DNA of 50,884 nucleotides from Holophagaceae bacterium (GTDB lineage: Bacteria > Acidobacteriota > Holophagae > Holophagales > Holophagaceae): contig JAAXXS010000007.1 in the NCBI GenBank assembly GCA_013334395.1, positions 1 to 50,884 of the forward strand, written 5' to 3'. Below, in pieces: positions 41,963 through 50,046 of this stretch (position 1 is its first letter; every line of letters begins with the position of its first letter). A model generated the notes under the pieces. It made no database searches. It was not told the DNA's origin and saw only the letters and a list, made by a program, of their open reading frames with translations. A program made the translations under genes and the position numbers.

Positions 41963-41978
41963 TGTGATGACCATCACT
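41963..41978. promoter_or_regulatory. CRP/FNR-family-like palindrome between molybdoenzyme operon and rrf2-type gene
   Basis: TGTGATGACCATCACT contains perfect 6-bp arms, GTGATG (41964-41969) and CATCAC (41972-41977), and matches TGTGA-N6-TCACA at nine of ten positions. It lies 85 bases before the minus-strand operon and 119 bases before the Rrf2 gene. Confidence 0.6.
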
Positions 41979-42096
41979 CCAAGGACTTGAGCATCCCCTG
42001 ATTGACTGCAGGAAAACTCCCAGACCCTGTGACCCAGATCGCCTCCAGGGCTGTTCTAGTGGTATTTCAGGCGACCAAGCCGATCATGCGACTCCG

Positions 42097-42597
42097 ATGA
42101 ACCCCCTCTTCCCCCTCTCCCGCTCCACCGGCTATGCCATCCAGGCTCTCTCCTGTCTGGAGGAGCCGGGGGGGCAGCCCTATCTGGTCCAGGTGGTGGC
42201 CCAGTGCACGGGGATCTCGCCTTCCTACCTCGCCAAGCTCATGCGACGGCTGGCCCAGAAGGGCCTGATCGTCGCCAAGCGTGGCAAGAACGGCGGCATC
42301 GTACTGGCCCGCCCTGCCCTGGAAATCTCTCTCTATGATCTGGCCGAGGCCGTGGACGGTGCCCAATGGCGAGACCACTGCGTCATGGGGCTCCCAGAAT
42401 GCTCCAGTGAGCACCCCTGCGAGCTCCATGAGCTGTGGCTGGCGGGTCGGGATCCCCTGCTCGCCCGGATGAAGTCCCTGTCCCTTGCGGGACTCGCCGC
42501 CAACCACGCCTTCAGCGCCCAGGCCTGCCGGGCGATCCACAAAGGGGAGGGCGGGAACCAGGGAGCCTCAGGCTGCGGCTGTCACGCCAAGCCCTGA
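42097..42597 (+). CDS. Rrf2-family Fe-S-type transcriptional regulator
   Basis: A 166-residue winged-helix regulator of the Rrf2 family (IscR, NsrR, RsrR relatives). The DNA-binding segment is PYLVQVVAQCTGISPSYLAKLMRRLAQKGLIVAKRGKNGGIVLARP. Three cysteines in the usual cluster positions, Cys95, Cys102 and Cys108 (HCVMGLPECSSEHPC), indicate a redox- or NO-sensing cluster. The C-terminal tail adds CGCH. It is divergent from the molybdoenzyme operon, so control of that operon by redox or iron-sulfur status is likely but unproven. Confidence 0.92.
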   Translation: MNPLFPLSRSTGYAIQALSCLEEPGGQPYLVQVVAQCTGISPSYLAKLMRRLAQKGLIVAKRGKNGGIVLARPALEISLYDLAEAVDGAQWRDHCVMGLPECSSEHPCELHELWLAGRDPLLARMKSLSLAGLAANHAFSAQACRAIHKGEGGNQGASGCGCHAKP

Positions 42598-42619
42598 GAC
42601 CCGCAGGCCCTCGCTGCTC

Positions 42620-44752
42620 CTAGATATCGGGATCCAGGGGCCCCAGCTTCTGGGTCAGGGCGCCCACGCCGCTGGCGAGGAGAGTGTGCTCGTAGATGCG
42701 GAGCTGGCTGCGCAGGGGGGGATCCTGCAGGTCCAGGCCCCGACGGAGGACCGCACCATCTTGGCCGATGACCCGACCCTTGAGGGTGTCGTGCAGCTGC
42801 AGCTCCAGCATCTCCACCACCTGGGCCGCCAGCAGGGGGTCGGTCAGGGGGAAGGCCAGCTCCACCCGGCGCTCCAGGTTCCGCGGCATGAGGTCCGCGC
42901 TGGACAGCAGCGTCTCCGGCTGGCCGTCGTTGGCGAAGTGGTAGATGCGGGCGTGCTCCAGGAAGCGGTCGATGATCGAGATGGCGCGGATGTTCTCGGA
43001 CAGGCCCGGGACGCCGGGACGCAGGCAGCAGGTGCCCCGCACGATGAGATCGACCTTGACGCCCTCGCGGCTGGCCTCGTAGAGCAGCTGGATGACCTGG
43101 GGATCTACCAGGGCGTTCATCTTGAGCACCATGCGGGCGGGGCGGCCCTCGCGGGCGTGGGCGATCTCCCGCTGGATACGGACCTTGAGGGCCTTCTTCA
43201 GGTACTGGGGCGCCAGCAGCAGCCGGTGGAACCGGGGCGGCCGGGTGTAGCCCGTGAGCATGTTGAACAGGTTGGAGAGGTCCTCGCCGTATTCAGGCCG
43301 GGCCGTCAGCAGGCCCAGATCGGAGTACAGACGGCTGGTGCGCTCGTTGTAGTTGCCGGTGCCGAGGTGGCAGTAGCGCTTGATGACGCCACCCTCCTGG
43401 CGCACCACGAGGCAGGCCTTGCAGTGGATCTTGTGGTTGGGCAGGCCGTAGACCACGTGGACGCCGGTCAGCTCCAGGCGCCGCGCCCAGGCGATGTTGG
43501 CGGCCTCGTCGAAGCGCGCCCGCAGCTCCACGATGGCGGCCACCTGCTTGCCCCGCTCCGCGGCCCGCTCCAGAGCGGCCGCGACGGGGCTGTGGGCGGT
43601 CACCCGGTAGAGGGTCATCTTGATGGCCAGGACCTTGGGATCCTCCGCCGCCTCGCGCACGAAGCGCACGACACTGTCATCGAAGCTCTGGTAGGGGTGG
43701 TGCAGCAGGATGTCGTTCTTGGCGATGGCCTCGAAGATGCTGCCGCCCTGGTCCAGCTGGGGAGCAGGCAGCGGCGGCAGGGGCGAGTCCTTCAGCCGGG
43801 GGAAATCCAGCTGGCCGTAGAGCTGCATCAGGTCCGAGAAGGCCGTGAGCCCCTTGGTGGGATAGAGGTCCTCCGGGCTCAGGTCCATCTCCTCGATGAG
43901 CAGGTCCAGGACCTTGGCCGAGATGCCCTGCTCGTACTGGAGGCGCACCACCGCACCGCGGCGGCGGTCCCGGAGGCTCTCCTCCACGGTCTTGAGCAGG
44001 TCTTCGGAGGGATCCTCCTCCACCGGCAGGTCGGAATCCCGGGTGACCCGGATGGCGTGGCAGCTCTTCACGGTGTAGCCCAGGAAGAGGCGGGACAGGT
44101 GGTGCTGGACCACGTCCTCGAGCATCACGAAGGCCTGCGTGCCCGGCGCCGAGGGCACCCGCAGGAAGCGGGAGGCCTGGCCCGTGGGCACGTGGATGAA
44201 GGACAGTTCCGAGGCCGGCAGATGCCCATCCAGCTGGTCCTCATCCGGCTCCAGCTCAACCACCAGCACCAGGGCGCGGTTGCCCAGGCGGGGGAAGGGG
44301 TGGCCCGTGTCCACGGCCAGCGGAGTAATGAGTGGCAGGAGGCTCCGCTCGAAGTAGTCGAGCAGGAAGGCGGCCTGGACCTCGTCCAGGTTCCGGGGGT
44401 TCAGGATCTGAATCCCCTGGGCCTCCATCTGGGGCTCGAGGATGGCGTGGAAGAGCTCGTGCTGGCGGGCGGAGTAGGCGTGGATCTTGGAGGACACCCG
44501 CTCCAGAAGCTGCCGGGGCGTCAGACCGTCATGGCCCGGCTGGGTGATGCCCGCATCGATCTGCCGCCAGATCCCGGCCACCCGCACCATGAAGAACTCG
44601 TCCCAGTTGCTGGAGACGATGCTGAGGAACTTCACCCGCTCCAAGAGGGGCACCGTGGGATCCTCGGCCTCCTCCATGACCCGGGCGTTGAAGTCCAGCC
44701 AGCTCAGCTCGCGGTTGAGCAGTTCCTCGGGGCGGGGGATGGGATGGAACAC
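42620..44752 (-). CDS. ppk1: Polyphosphate kinase 1
   Basis: PPK1 polymerises the gamma-phosphate of ATP into polyphosphate at the membrane. The 710-residue protein has the N-terminal LLNRELSWLDFNARVMEEAEDPTVPLLERVKFLSI and the central ILLHHPYQSFDDSVVRFV...VLAIKMTLYRV. The phospho-histidine motif is NHKIHCK with His443, and YCHLGTGNYNERTSRLYSDLGLLT follows. The GTG at 44752 is chosen because AGAGGA precedes it and the family begins there; the open frame continues upstream through rplY on the other strand only by chance. A Pho box elsewhere in the window hints at phosphate control, but none was seen here. Confidence 0.97.
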   Translation of the reverse strand: MFHPIPRPEELLNRELSWLDFNARVMEEAEDPTVPLLERVKFLSIVSSNWDEFFMVRVAGIWRQIDAGITQPGHDGLTPRQLLERVSSKIHAYSARQHELFHAILEPQMEAQGIQILNPRNLDEVQAAFLLDYFERSLLPLITPLAVDTGHPFPRLGNRALVLVVELEPDEDQLDGHLPASELSFIHVPTGQASRFLRVPSAPGTQAFVMLEDVVQHHLSRLFLGYTVKSCHAIRVTRDSDLPVEEDPSEDLLKTVEESLRDRRRGAVVRLQYEQGISAKVLDLLIEEMDLSPEDLYPTKGLTAFSDLMQLYGQLDFPRLKDSPLPPLPAPQLDQGGSIFEAIAKNDILLHHPYQSFDDSVVRFVREAAEDPKVLAIKMTLYRVTAHSPVAAALERAAERGKQVAAIVELRARFDEAANIAWARRLELTGVHVVYGLPNHKIHCKACLVVRQEGGVIKRYCHLGTGNYNERTSRLYSDLGLLTARPEYGEDLSNLFNMLTGYTRPPRFHRLLLAPQYLKKALKVRIQREIAHAREGRPARMVLKMNALVDPQVIQLLYEASREGVKVDLIVRGTCCLRPGVPGLSENIRAISIIDRFLEHARIYHFANDGQPETLLSSADLMPRNLERRVELAFPLTDPLLAAQVVEMLELQLHDTLKGRVIGQDGAVLRRGLDLQDPPLRSQLRIYEHTLLASGVGALTQKLGPLDPDI

Positions 44753-44837
44753 GGGAGTCCTCTTGGACGGATGGTAACCACCTGCTGTAACAAACTGATG
44801 GTACGCCTTCCCTGGCGGTCGGCACGAAGATCTTCCT

Positions 44838-44865
44838 TTGAATCCAAGGGTTTTTCGGGCAGAAT
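44838..44865 (+). promoter_or_regulatory. Possible rplY promoter
   Basis: TTGAAT (44838-44843), a 16-bp spacer and CAGAAT (44860-44865), 95 bases before the rplY start codon. It lies in the 207-bp region divergent from ppk1. Confidence 0.45.
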
Positions 44866-44959
44866 CACGGGTTCGGCCCTCCATCGGGAGGGCATGACCG
44901 GTCCGCCCGGACCCATCCCAACGAGAGGGCAGCCGACGCTGCCAGGTAGGAGGAACCAA

Positions 44960-45598
44960 ATGTCCCAGGAAACCCTGATCGTTCCCAAGCGCGAGTCTTT
45001 CGGCAAGGCCGCCATCCGCGACCTCAAGGCCAGCGGCATGATCCCCGCCGTGGTCTACGGCCTCAACGAGCCCCCTGTCGCTATCGCCATCAGCCCCAAG
45101 GTTGTGGCCCGGGTGCTGGCCAGCGACGCCGGCATGAACTCCGTGATGTTCCTCCAGCGCGAGGGCACCGACATCAAGCGCCACGTCATCATCAAGGACC
45201 TGCAGCGCGACCCCATCACCTCCCGCCTGCGCCACGTCGACTTCATGCGCGTGGACATGACCCTCAAGGTCCGCGTGAAGGTGCCTGTGCGCCTCGTCGG
45301 CACCTCTGTGGGTGTCAAGGCCATGGGCGGCGTGCTTGACTTCGCCCACCGCGAGATCGAGCTCGAGTGCCTGCCCAGCATGATCCCCGCCCACATCGAC
45401 GTGGACATCACCAACCTGGCCGTGGGTGACAGCATCCGCTTCGAGCAGATCAACCTCGGCCCCAACGTCATCATCACCGGCGACGCACACCAGGTGGTCT
45501 GCTCCGTCCACGGCAAGGCTGCCGAGGAAGAAGTCGCCGCCGTCGCCGCCGCCGAGCCCGAAGTGGCCAAGAAGGGCAAGAAGGAAGACAAGAAGTAG
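44960..45598 (+). CDS. rplY: 50S ribosomal protein L25/general stress protein Ctc
   Basis: L25 of the long Ctc/TL5 form (212 residues), which binds 5S rRNA. The N-terminal RNA-binding domain reads LIVPKRESFGKAAIRDLKASGMIPAVVYGLNEPPVAIAIS. The beta-rich TL5 C-domain has DPITSRLRHVDFMRVDMTLKVRVKVPVRLVG and GDSIRFEQINLGPNVIITGDA. It ends in an Ala/Glu/Lys-rich tail. TAGGAGGAA lies just before the ATG. It is followed by pth after two hairpins, the common rplY-pth pairing. Confidence 0.96.
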   Translation: MSQETLIVPKRESFGKAAIRDLKASGMIPAVVYGLNEPPVAIAISPKVVARVLASDAGMNSVMFLQREGTDIKRHVIIKDLQRDPITSRLRHVDFMRVDMTLKVRVKVPVRLVGTSVGVKAMGGVLDFAHREIELECLPSMIPAHIDVDITNLAVGDSIRFEQINLGPNVIITGDAHQVVCSVHGKAAEEEVAAVAAAEPEVAKKGKKEDKK

Positions 45599-45624
45599 GC
45601 TCTTCACCCTTTATTGTTCTGTGC

Positions 45625-45652
45625 GAGAAACGCGGCCCTGGCCGCGTTTCTC
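45625..45652 (+). terminator. Hairpin after rplY
   Basis: GAGAAACGCGGC (45625-45636) pairs perfectly with GCCGCGTTTCTC (45641-45652) around CCTG. Only a weak T-rich stretch follows, so read-through to pth is possible. Confidence 0.65.
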
Positions 45653-45655
45653 ATT

Positions 45656-45680
45656 AACGCGCAGGCGCAGCCTGCGCGTT
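45656..45680. terminator. Second hairpin directly before pth
   Basis: AACGCGCAGGC (45656-45666) pairs with GCCTGCGCGTT (45670-45680) around GCA. It ends 12 bases before the pth start codon, so it could influence pth translation as well as termination. Confidence 0.5.
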
Positions 45681-45692
45681 TGGACGGAATCT

Positions 45693-46283
45693 ATGTGGAC
45701 CCTCGTACCTCTAGGCAATCCCGGTCCTGAATACCAGGACACGCGCCACAACCTCGGACGGCTGCTGCTCCAGCGCTGGATGGCGGAGCGGAACCTTGGG
45801 CCGACCCCCCGCAAGCGCTTCCCCTCGGGCACCCTCTACCCGCTGGCGCCGAACCTGCAGGCGCTGGTGCCGATCACCTACATGAACCTCTCGGGCGAGG
45901 TCTGCGCCCAGGCAGAGGCCGCGGGCATCTACCCCCGCCGGTTGGTGCTGCTCCACGACGACAAGGACCTTTCCCTGGGCACCGGGCGCTTCCGCCTGAA
46001 CGGCTCAGACGGCGGCCACAACGGCTTGAGGTCGATCTTCGAGTGCCTCGGCACCCCGGACGTCGCCCGCCTGCGCCTGGGCATCGGCCCCTTCCAGCGG
46101 CCCCTGGTGGACTTCGTGCTGGAGCCCTGGACCGACCCTGAGTGGGAGGTCATCGGCCGCCTGGACGCCCCCTTCGCCCGGTTCCTCGAGCTACTCGGCG
46201 CCGCCGAGACGCTGGACGGAATCGCGAACCAGGTGAACAGCGCGCTGTTCTGGGGTGACCCGGTTCCGGGCTCCGGTGGCTAG
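45693..46283 (+). CDS. pth: Peptidyl-tRNA hydrolase
   Basis: Pth cleaves peptidyl-tRNAs released from stalled ribosomes. The 196-residue protein shows LVPLGNPGPEYQDTRHNLGRLLL with Asn9 and catalytic His19. It also has PITYMNLSGE, LLHDDKDLSLGTGRFRLNGSDGGHNGLRSI and the C-terminal RLRLGIGPFQRP...DFVLEPW. The ATG at 45693 starts immediately at the conserved strand. Ribosome-binding signal is weak (GGACGGAA upstream). Its stop codon shares CTAG with the stop of the convergent membrane-protein gene. Confidence 0.95.
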   Translation: MWTLVPLGNPGPEYQDTRHNLGRLLLQRWMAERNLGPTPRKRFPSGTLYPLAPNLQALVPITYMNLSGEVCAQAEAAGIYPRRLVLLHDDKDLSLGTGRFRLNGSDGGHNGLRSIFECLGTPDVARLRLGIGPFQRPLVDFVLEPWTDPEWEVIGRLDAPFARFLELLGAAETLDGIANQVNSALFWGDPVPGSGG

Positions 46284-46735
46284 TCTTTCCCCACGGCACG
46301 GTTGAAGAAGATCAGCGCCCCCATCACCAGGGTGATGGCCAGGGCGAAATACAGGGTGGCCTGAGGATCCTTCCACTCCACCAGGTGCTCCAGGAACGTG
46401 ACGGCCATGAAGAGAATCAGGATCTGGCTCAGGCGGCTCTTGATGTCATGCAGGTCATGGATCACCAGCCAGCCCGGCAGATCCAGGTTCCCGATGAACA
46501 GCTCATAGAGACCCACGGCGAAGATGTAGAGGCCCACGGCGATCAGGAACTTGTCCATGAGCTCGATCAGCCGCACCACCGTCAGGGGGTCCGCCCCCCC
46601 GGTCTGGACCAGGCCCAGGATCACGACCCCGGTCTTGACGAGGCCCCAGAGGAAGACCGCCAGGGACGCCGCCAGGGATGAGAGCACCCCGATCACCACC
46701 AGGTAGCGACTGCCTTCCAGCATCCGTTTCAGCAC
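46280..46735 (-). CDS. YqhA/UPF0114-family membrane protein
   Basis: A 151-residue inner-membrane protein of the YqhA family with three to four hydrophobic segments: YLVVIGVLSSLAASLAVFLWGL, LIAVGLYIFAVGLYELFIG, LILFMAVTFLEHLVEW and TLYFALAITLVMGALIFF. NLDLPGWLVIHDLHDIKSRLSQ is the conserved loop. GTG at 46735 is the likely start, with ATG at 46723 as an alternative. Function is unknown; relatives are found beside redox and stress genes. It is convergent with pth and shares the CTAG stop overlap. Confidence 0.85.
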   Translation of the reverse strand: MLKRMLEGSRYLVVIGVLSSLAASLAVFLWGLVKTGVVILGLVQTGGADPLTVVRLIELMDKFLIAVGLYIFAVGLYELFIGNLDLPGWLVIHDLHDIKSRLSQILILFMAVTFLEHLVEWKDPQATLYFALAITLVMGALIFFNRAVGKD

Positions 46736-46840
46736 AGGACCCCCATGTGAAGTTGGATGATACCTGCCAGGAATCCGTTGGGACAGGAAGCTCTGCCCCA
46801 AAGATGAGAGGATGGTCCCCTACCTGAACCCGGAGTTCCC

Positions 46841-48934
46841 ATGGCCTCCCGTGCCCTGCTGGTTGCCCTCATGACCCTGCCCGTCCTCGCCGCCGATCCT
46901 TCCGCCACCCCCAACCCGTTCTTCACGGAGTGGAAGACCCCCTTCGGCGTGCCCCCTTTCGCTGCGATCCAGGAGGAGCACTTCCTTCCGGCCATCAAGG
47001 AAGGCATGGCCCGCCAGAAGCGGGAAGTGGCTGCCATCACGGCCTCCCAGGAGGCTCCGACCTTCCAGAACACCGTGGTCGCCCTGGATCAGGCCGGCCA
47101 GTTCTCCGAGCGGGTGATGTCCGTCTTCTCGAACCTCGTGGGAGCCGAGACCACCCCCAAGCTGCAGGCCGTGAACCGGGAGGCCATGCCCCTCCTGTCC
47201 GCCCACCGGGATGACATCCAGTTCGACCCGATCCTGTTCAAGCGGGTCAAGGCCGTCTGGGAGGCCCGGACCGGCCTGAAGCTCGAGCCGGACCAGGCCC
47301 GCCTCCTGGAGCGCACCTACAAGAGCTTCGTCCGCTCGGGAGCCGCCCTGGACGCCCCGGCCCAGACCCGCATGCGAGCCATCAATCATGAGCAGAGCCG
47401 CCTGGGCGTGGACTTCGGCGACCGCCTCCTCAAGGCCACCAAGAGCTTCAGCCTGCTGGTGACGGATCCTAAGGACCTGGCGGGCCTGCCGGAAGGCACC
47501 CGCATGGCCGCCGCCGCTGCCGCCAGAAAGACCGGGCAGGACGGTAAGTGGCTGTTCACCCTGGACGGCCCCAGCATCTGGCCCTTCCTGGAGTACGCCC
47601 AGAACCGGGAGCTGCGCCGCCGCCTCCTCACGGGCTACCTGGAGCGCTGCAACCAGGGCGGGGACACCGACACCAACGCCATTGTGAGCCGCGTGGCCGC
47701 CCTGCGGGCGGAGAAGGCGAAGCTGCTGGGCTACCGCACCTGGGCCGACTTCGCCCTCGAGGAGAACATGGCCAAGGATCCCAAGGGCGTCTACGGCCTG
47801 CTGGACCAGATCTGGAAGCCCGCCCTGGAGGTGGCCAAGCGGGAGCGCGCGGAGCTGCAGGCCATGATGGCGAAAGACTTCCCGGGCCAGAAGCTGGAGC
47901 CCTGGGACTGGCGCTACTACGCCGAGAAGGTCAAGCAGGCGAAGTACGACTTCGACGAGGAGTCTGTGAAGCCCTATTTCGCCCTGGACGCCGTCCGCCA
48001 AGGCGCCTTCGCGGTGGCGACGAAGCTCTACGGCCTCGCCTTCAGCGAGGTGAAGGACATCCCGATCTATCAGAAGGACGTCCGCTGCTTCGAGGTGAAG
48101 GAGGCCGACGGCCGCCACCTGGGCCTGCTCTACCTGGACTACCACCCGCGGCCCGGCAAGCGGGGCGGGGCCTGGAAGAGCAACTACCGGTCCAGCTGGC
48201 TGAAGGACGGCAAGCGGGTGGATCCCGTGGTGGTGAACGTCTGCAACTTCACGGCCCCCACGGGCAACCGCCCGGCGCTGCTCACCTCCGATGAGGTGAG
48301 CACCCTCTTCCACGAGTTCGGTCACGCCCTCCACGGCCTCTTCTATGCTGGCCGCTACCGGGCCACGGAAGGCACGCCCCGGGACTTCGTGGAGCTGCCC
48401 AGCCAGGTCATGGAGAACTGGGCCATGGAGCCCGAGGTGCTGCGGCTCTATGCGAAGCACCACCAGACCGGCGAGGTGATCCCAGACGCCCTGGTGGCGA
48501 AGATGCACCGGGCGGCCACCTTCGGCCAAGGCTTCGCCACCGTGGAATACATGGCGGCCTCCCTCCTGGACATGGACTGGCACACCCTGACCGACACCAA
48601 GCCCCAGGACACCGCCGCCTTCGAGAAGGCCTCCCTCGCCAAGTGGGGCCTCATCGCCGAGATCCCCCCCCGCTACCGCAGCCCCTACTTCAACCACATC
48701 ATGGGCGGCTACGCGGCGGGCTACTACAGCTACATCTGGAGTGCCGTGCTGGATAGCGACGCCTTCCAGGCCTTCAAGGAGAAGGGCAACCTGTTCGACC
48801 CCGCCACGGCTGCGAAGTTCCGGGCCGAGGTCCTCTCCCGGGGCGGCACCGAGGACCCGGCGCTGCTCTACCGGCGGTTCCGGGGCGCGGACCCAAAGGT
48901 GGGTCCCCTGCTGGAGAAGCGCGGGCTCAAGTAG
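46841..48934 (+). CDS. Exported M3-family oligopeptidase (Dcp-like)
   Basis: A 697-residue zinc peptidase of family M3 (peptidyl-dipeptidase Dcp/oligopeptidase A type). A signal peptide (MASRALLVALMTLPVLAADP) suggests a periplasmic location. The catalytic helix H-E-F-G-H-A-L-H has His491, Glu492 and His495, with the third ligand in ELPSQVMENWAMEPE. Other family marks are YLDYHPRPGKRGGAW and GGYAAGYYSYIWSAVLDSDAF near the C-terminus. It should degrade short peptides, complementing the M4 and M28 peptidases of this window. Confidence 0.95.
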   Translation: MASRALLVALMTLPVLAADPSATPNPFFTEWKTPFGVPPFAAIQEEHFLPAIKEGMARQKREVAAITASQEAPTFQNTVVALDQAGQFSERVMSVFSNLVGAETTPKLQAVNREAMPLLSAHRDDIQFDPILFKRVKAVWEARTGLKLEPDQARLLERTYKSFVRSGAALDAPAQTRMRAINHEQSRLGVDFGDRLLKATKSFSLLVTDPKDLAGLPEGTRMAAAAAARKTGQDGKWLFTLDGPSIWPFLEYAQNRELRRRLLTGYLERCNQGGDTDTNAIVSRVAALRAEKAKLLGYRTWADFALEENMAKDPKGVYGLLDQIWKPALEVAKRERAELQAMMAKDFPGQKLEPWDWRYYAEKVKQAKYDFDEESVKPYFALDAVRQGAFAVATKLYGLAFSEVKDIPIYQKDVRCFEVKEADGRHLGLLYLDYHPRPGKRGGAWKSNYRSSWLKDGKRVDPVVVNVCNFTAPTGNRPALLTSDEVSTLFHEFGHALHGLFYAGRYRATEGTPRDFVELPSQVMENWAMEPEVLRLYAKHHQTGEVIPDALVAKMHRAATFGQGFATVEYMAASLLDMDWHTLTDTKPQDTAAFEKASLAKWGLIAEIPPRYRSPYFNHIMGGYAAGYYSYIWSAVLDSDAFQAFKEKGNLFDPATAAKFRAEVLSRGGTEDPALLYRRFRGADPKVGPLLEKRGLK

Positions 48935-49093
48935 CTTCCTCGTCCCAACGCAGGGGCCGCGAACCCTCCGGGGCATTACTTTGTGTTGATCTACAAGCCC
49001 TTTCGCGCGAAACTGGTCCTTCGCGTCCTCCGCTGGAGGGCTCTTCCTTGCTCCCGGAATCCAATGGGGGCTTCACATCCACAAGGAGGACAG

Positions 49094-49483
49094 ATGCGTC
49101 ACTACGAGACCATCTTCATCGCCTCCCCTACGCTGACGGACGAGCAATCGGATGAGCTCGTCAAGCTGTACGAGGGGATCATTGCCGAGCAGGGTGGCGA
49201 ACTGCTCAAGACCGACAAGTGGGGCCGCAAGAAGTTGGCCTACGAAGTCCAGAAGTTCAGCGAGGGCTACTACACCCTGTTCGAGATGAATGCGGGCCCC
49301 ACCCTCATCGCCGAGCTCGAGCGCCGCTTCCGCAACAACGACGCGGTCATCAAGTACATGAGCGTCCGCCTGGATGAGGCCGAGAAGTCTGCCGGCCGCA
49401 CCAAGCAGCGCATCGAGCGTGAGGCCAAGCGCAAGGCCCAGGCCGGGATCAAGGAACGTTCCGCTGAAGAGGTGATGGGATGA
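49094..49483 (+). CDS. rpsF: 30S ribosomal protein S6
   Basis: S6 (129 residues) binds S18 and 16S rRNA in the platform of the small subunit. The sequence [65 protein letters not shown] is canonical. A Lys/Arg/Glu-rich C-terminal tail extends it beyond the core. AAGGAGGACAG gives a strong ribosome site before the ATG at 49094. The stop overlaps the rpsR start by 4 bases (ATGA). ssb, often between the two, is absent. Confidence 0.97.
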   Translation: MRHYETIFIASPTLTDEQSDELVKLYEGIIAEQGGELLKTDKWGRKKLAYEVQKFSEGYYTLFEMNAGPTLIAELERRFRNNDAVIKYMSVRLDEAEKSAGRTKQRIEREAKRKAQAGIKERSAEEVMG

Positions 49484-49746
49484 AGCGCCGCGCCGATGCC
49501 AAGAAGGGCAAGCCCAAGAAGAAGAAGGCTTTTGGGGGACGACGCGCCAAGTTCTGCAAGTTCTGCGTCGAGAAGTCCCTCATGATCGACTACAAGGACG
49601 TGAAGACCCTCCAGGCCTTCACTCCCGAGCGCGGCAAGGTGCTGCCCCGCCGCACCAGCGGCGTCTGCGCCATCCACCAGCGCGAGCTCGTGGAAGCCAT
49701 CAAGCGCGCCCGCAACATCGCGCTGCTGCCTTTCGCCACGGACTAG
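49480..49746 (+). CDS. rpsR: 30S ribosomal protein S18
   Basis: S18 (88 residues) pairs with S6. It has a Lys/Arg-rich N-terminus and retains zinc-type ligands: Cys in [10 protein letters not shown] and in [10 protein letters not shown], the C+ form. The core reads [50 protein letters not shown]. It is translationally coupled to rpsF. rplI, the common third gene, does not follow; a terminator does. Confidence 0.97.
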   Translation: MKRRADAKKGKPKKKKAFGGRRAKFCKFCVEKSLMIDYKDVKTLQAFTPERGKVLPRRTSGVCAIHQRELVEAIKRARNIALLPFATD

Positions 49747-49763
49747 TCTTCGCTGGCACGCTC

Positions 49764-49791
49764 AGAAAAGCCGCCTCCGGGCGGCTTTTCT
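49764..49791 (+). terminator. Rho-independent terminator of rpsF-rpsR
   Basis: AGAAAAGCCGCC (49764-49775), loop TCCG, GGCGGCTTTTCT (49780-49791), followed by GTTGTC. The AAAA/TTTT base of the stem makes it effective in both directions. Confidence 0.85.
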
Positions 49792-49803
49792 GTTGTCAGG
49801 AAG

Positions 49804-49835
49804 AGGTGCTGGCTCCGGGGGAGGAGCCAGCACCT
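49804..49835. terminator. Second strong hairpin before the TonB receptor gene
   Basis: A perfect 13-bp stem, AGGTGCTGGCTCC (49804-49816) with GGAGCCAGCACCT (49823-49835). No T run follows on the plus strand. It lies between the rpsR terminator and the Pho box and may insulate the downstream promoter. Confidence 0.5.
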
Positions 49836-49851
49836 GCGGCGGGTCGTTCGA

Positions 49852-49873
49852 TTGTCATAAAAATGTCACAAAA
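49852..49873 (+). promoter_or_regulatory. Pho box ahead of the TonB-dependent receptor
   Basis: Two 11-base direct repeats, TTGTCAT-AAAA (49852-49862) and ATGTCAC-AAAA (49863-49873), closely match the PhoB consensus (CTGTCAT-AAAA-CTGTCAC) in spacing and sequence. It is 174 bases upstream of the receptor start. Nothing else in the gap from 49747 to 50046 looks coding; a TTGATC-GCT-GATCAA palindrome lies at 49969-49983. Confidence 0.7.
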
Positions 49874-50046
49874 TCTAGCATGACAGCATTTAGTGGACAT
49901 TGATGACCCGTTTCTGTTTTATTAATCGGAGCTCCCGGCTCTTCCTTAAATCGCAAGGAAGGACGCTGTTGATCGCTGATCAACCCCGACCCGTCTACCT
50001 CTGCTCAACCTGGCCCCGCCTTCACTCCCCAACCTCCGAGAGGATC

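Noticed and set aside
42485-44959. Upstream extension of the rplY reading frame across ppk1
   Set aside because: rplY begins at the ATG at 44960 with a strong ribosome site; the extension is antisense to ppk1.
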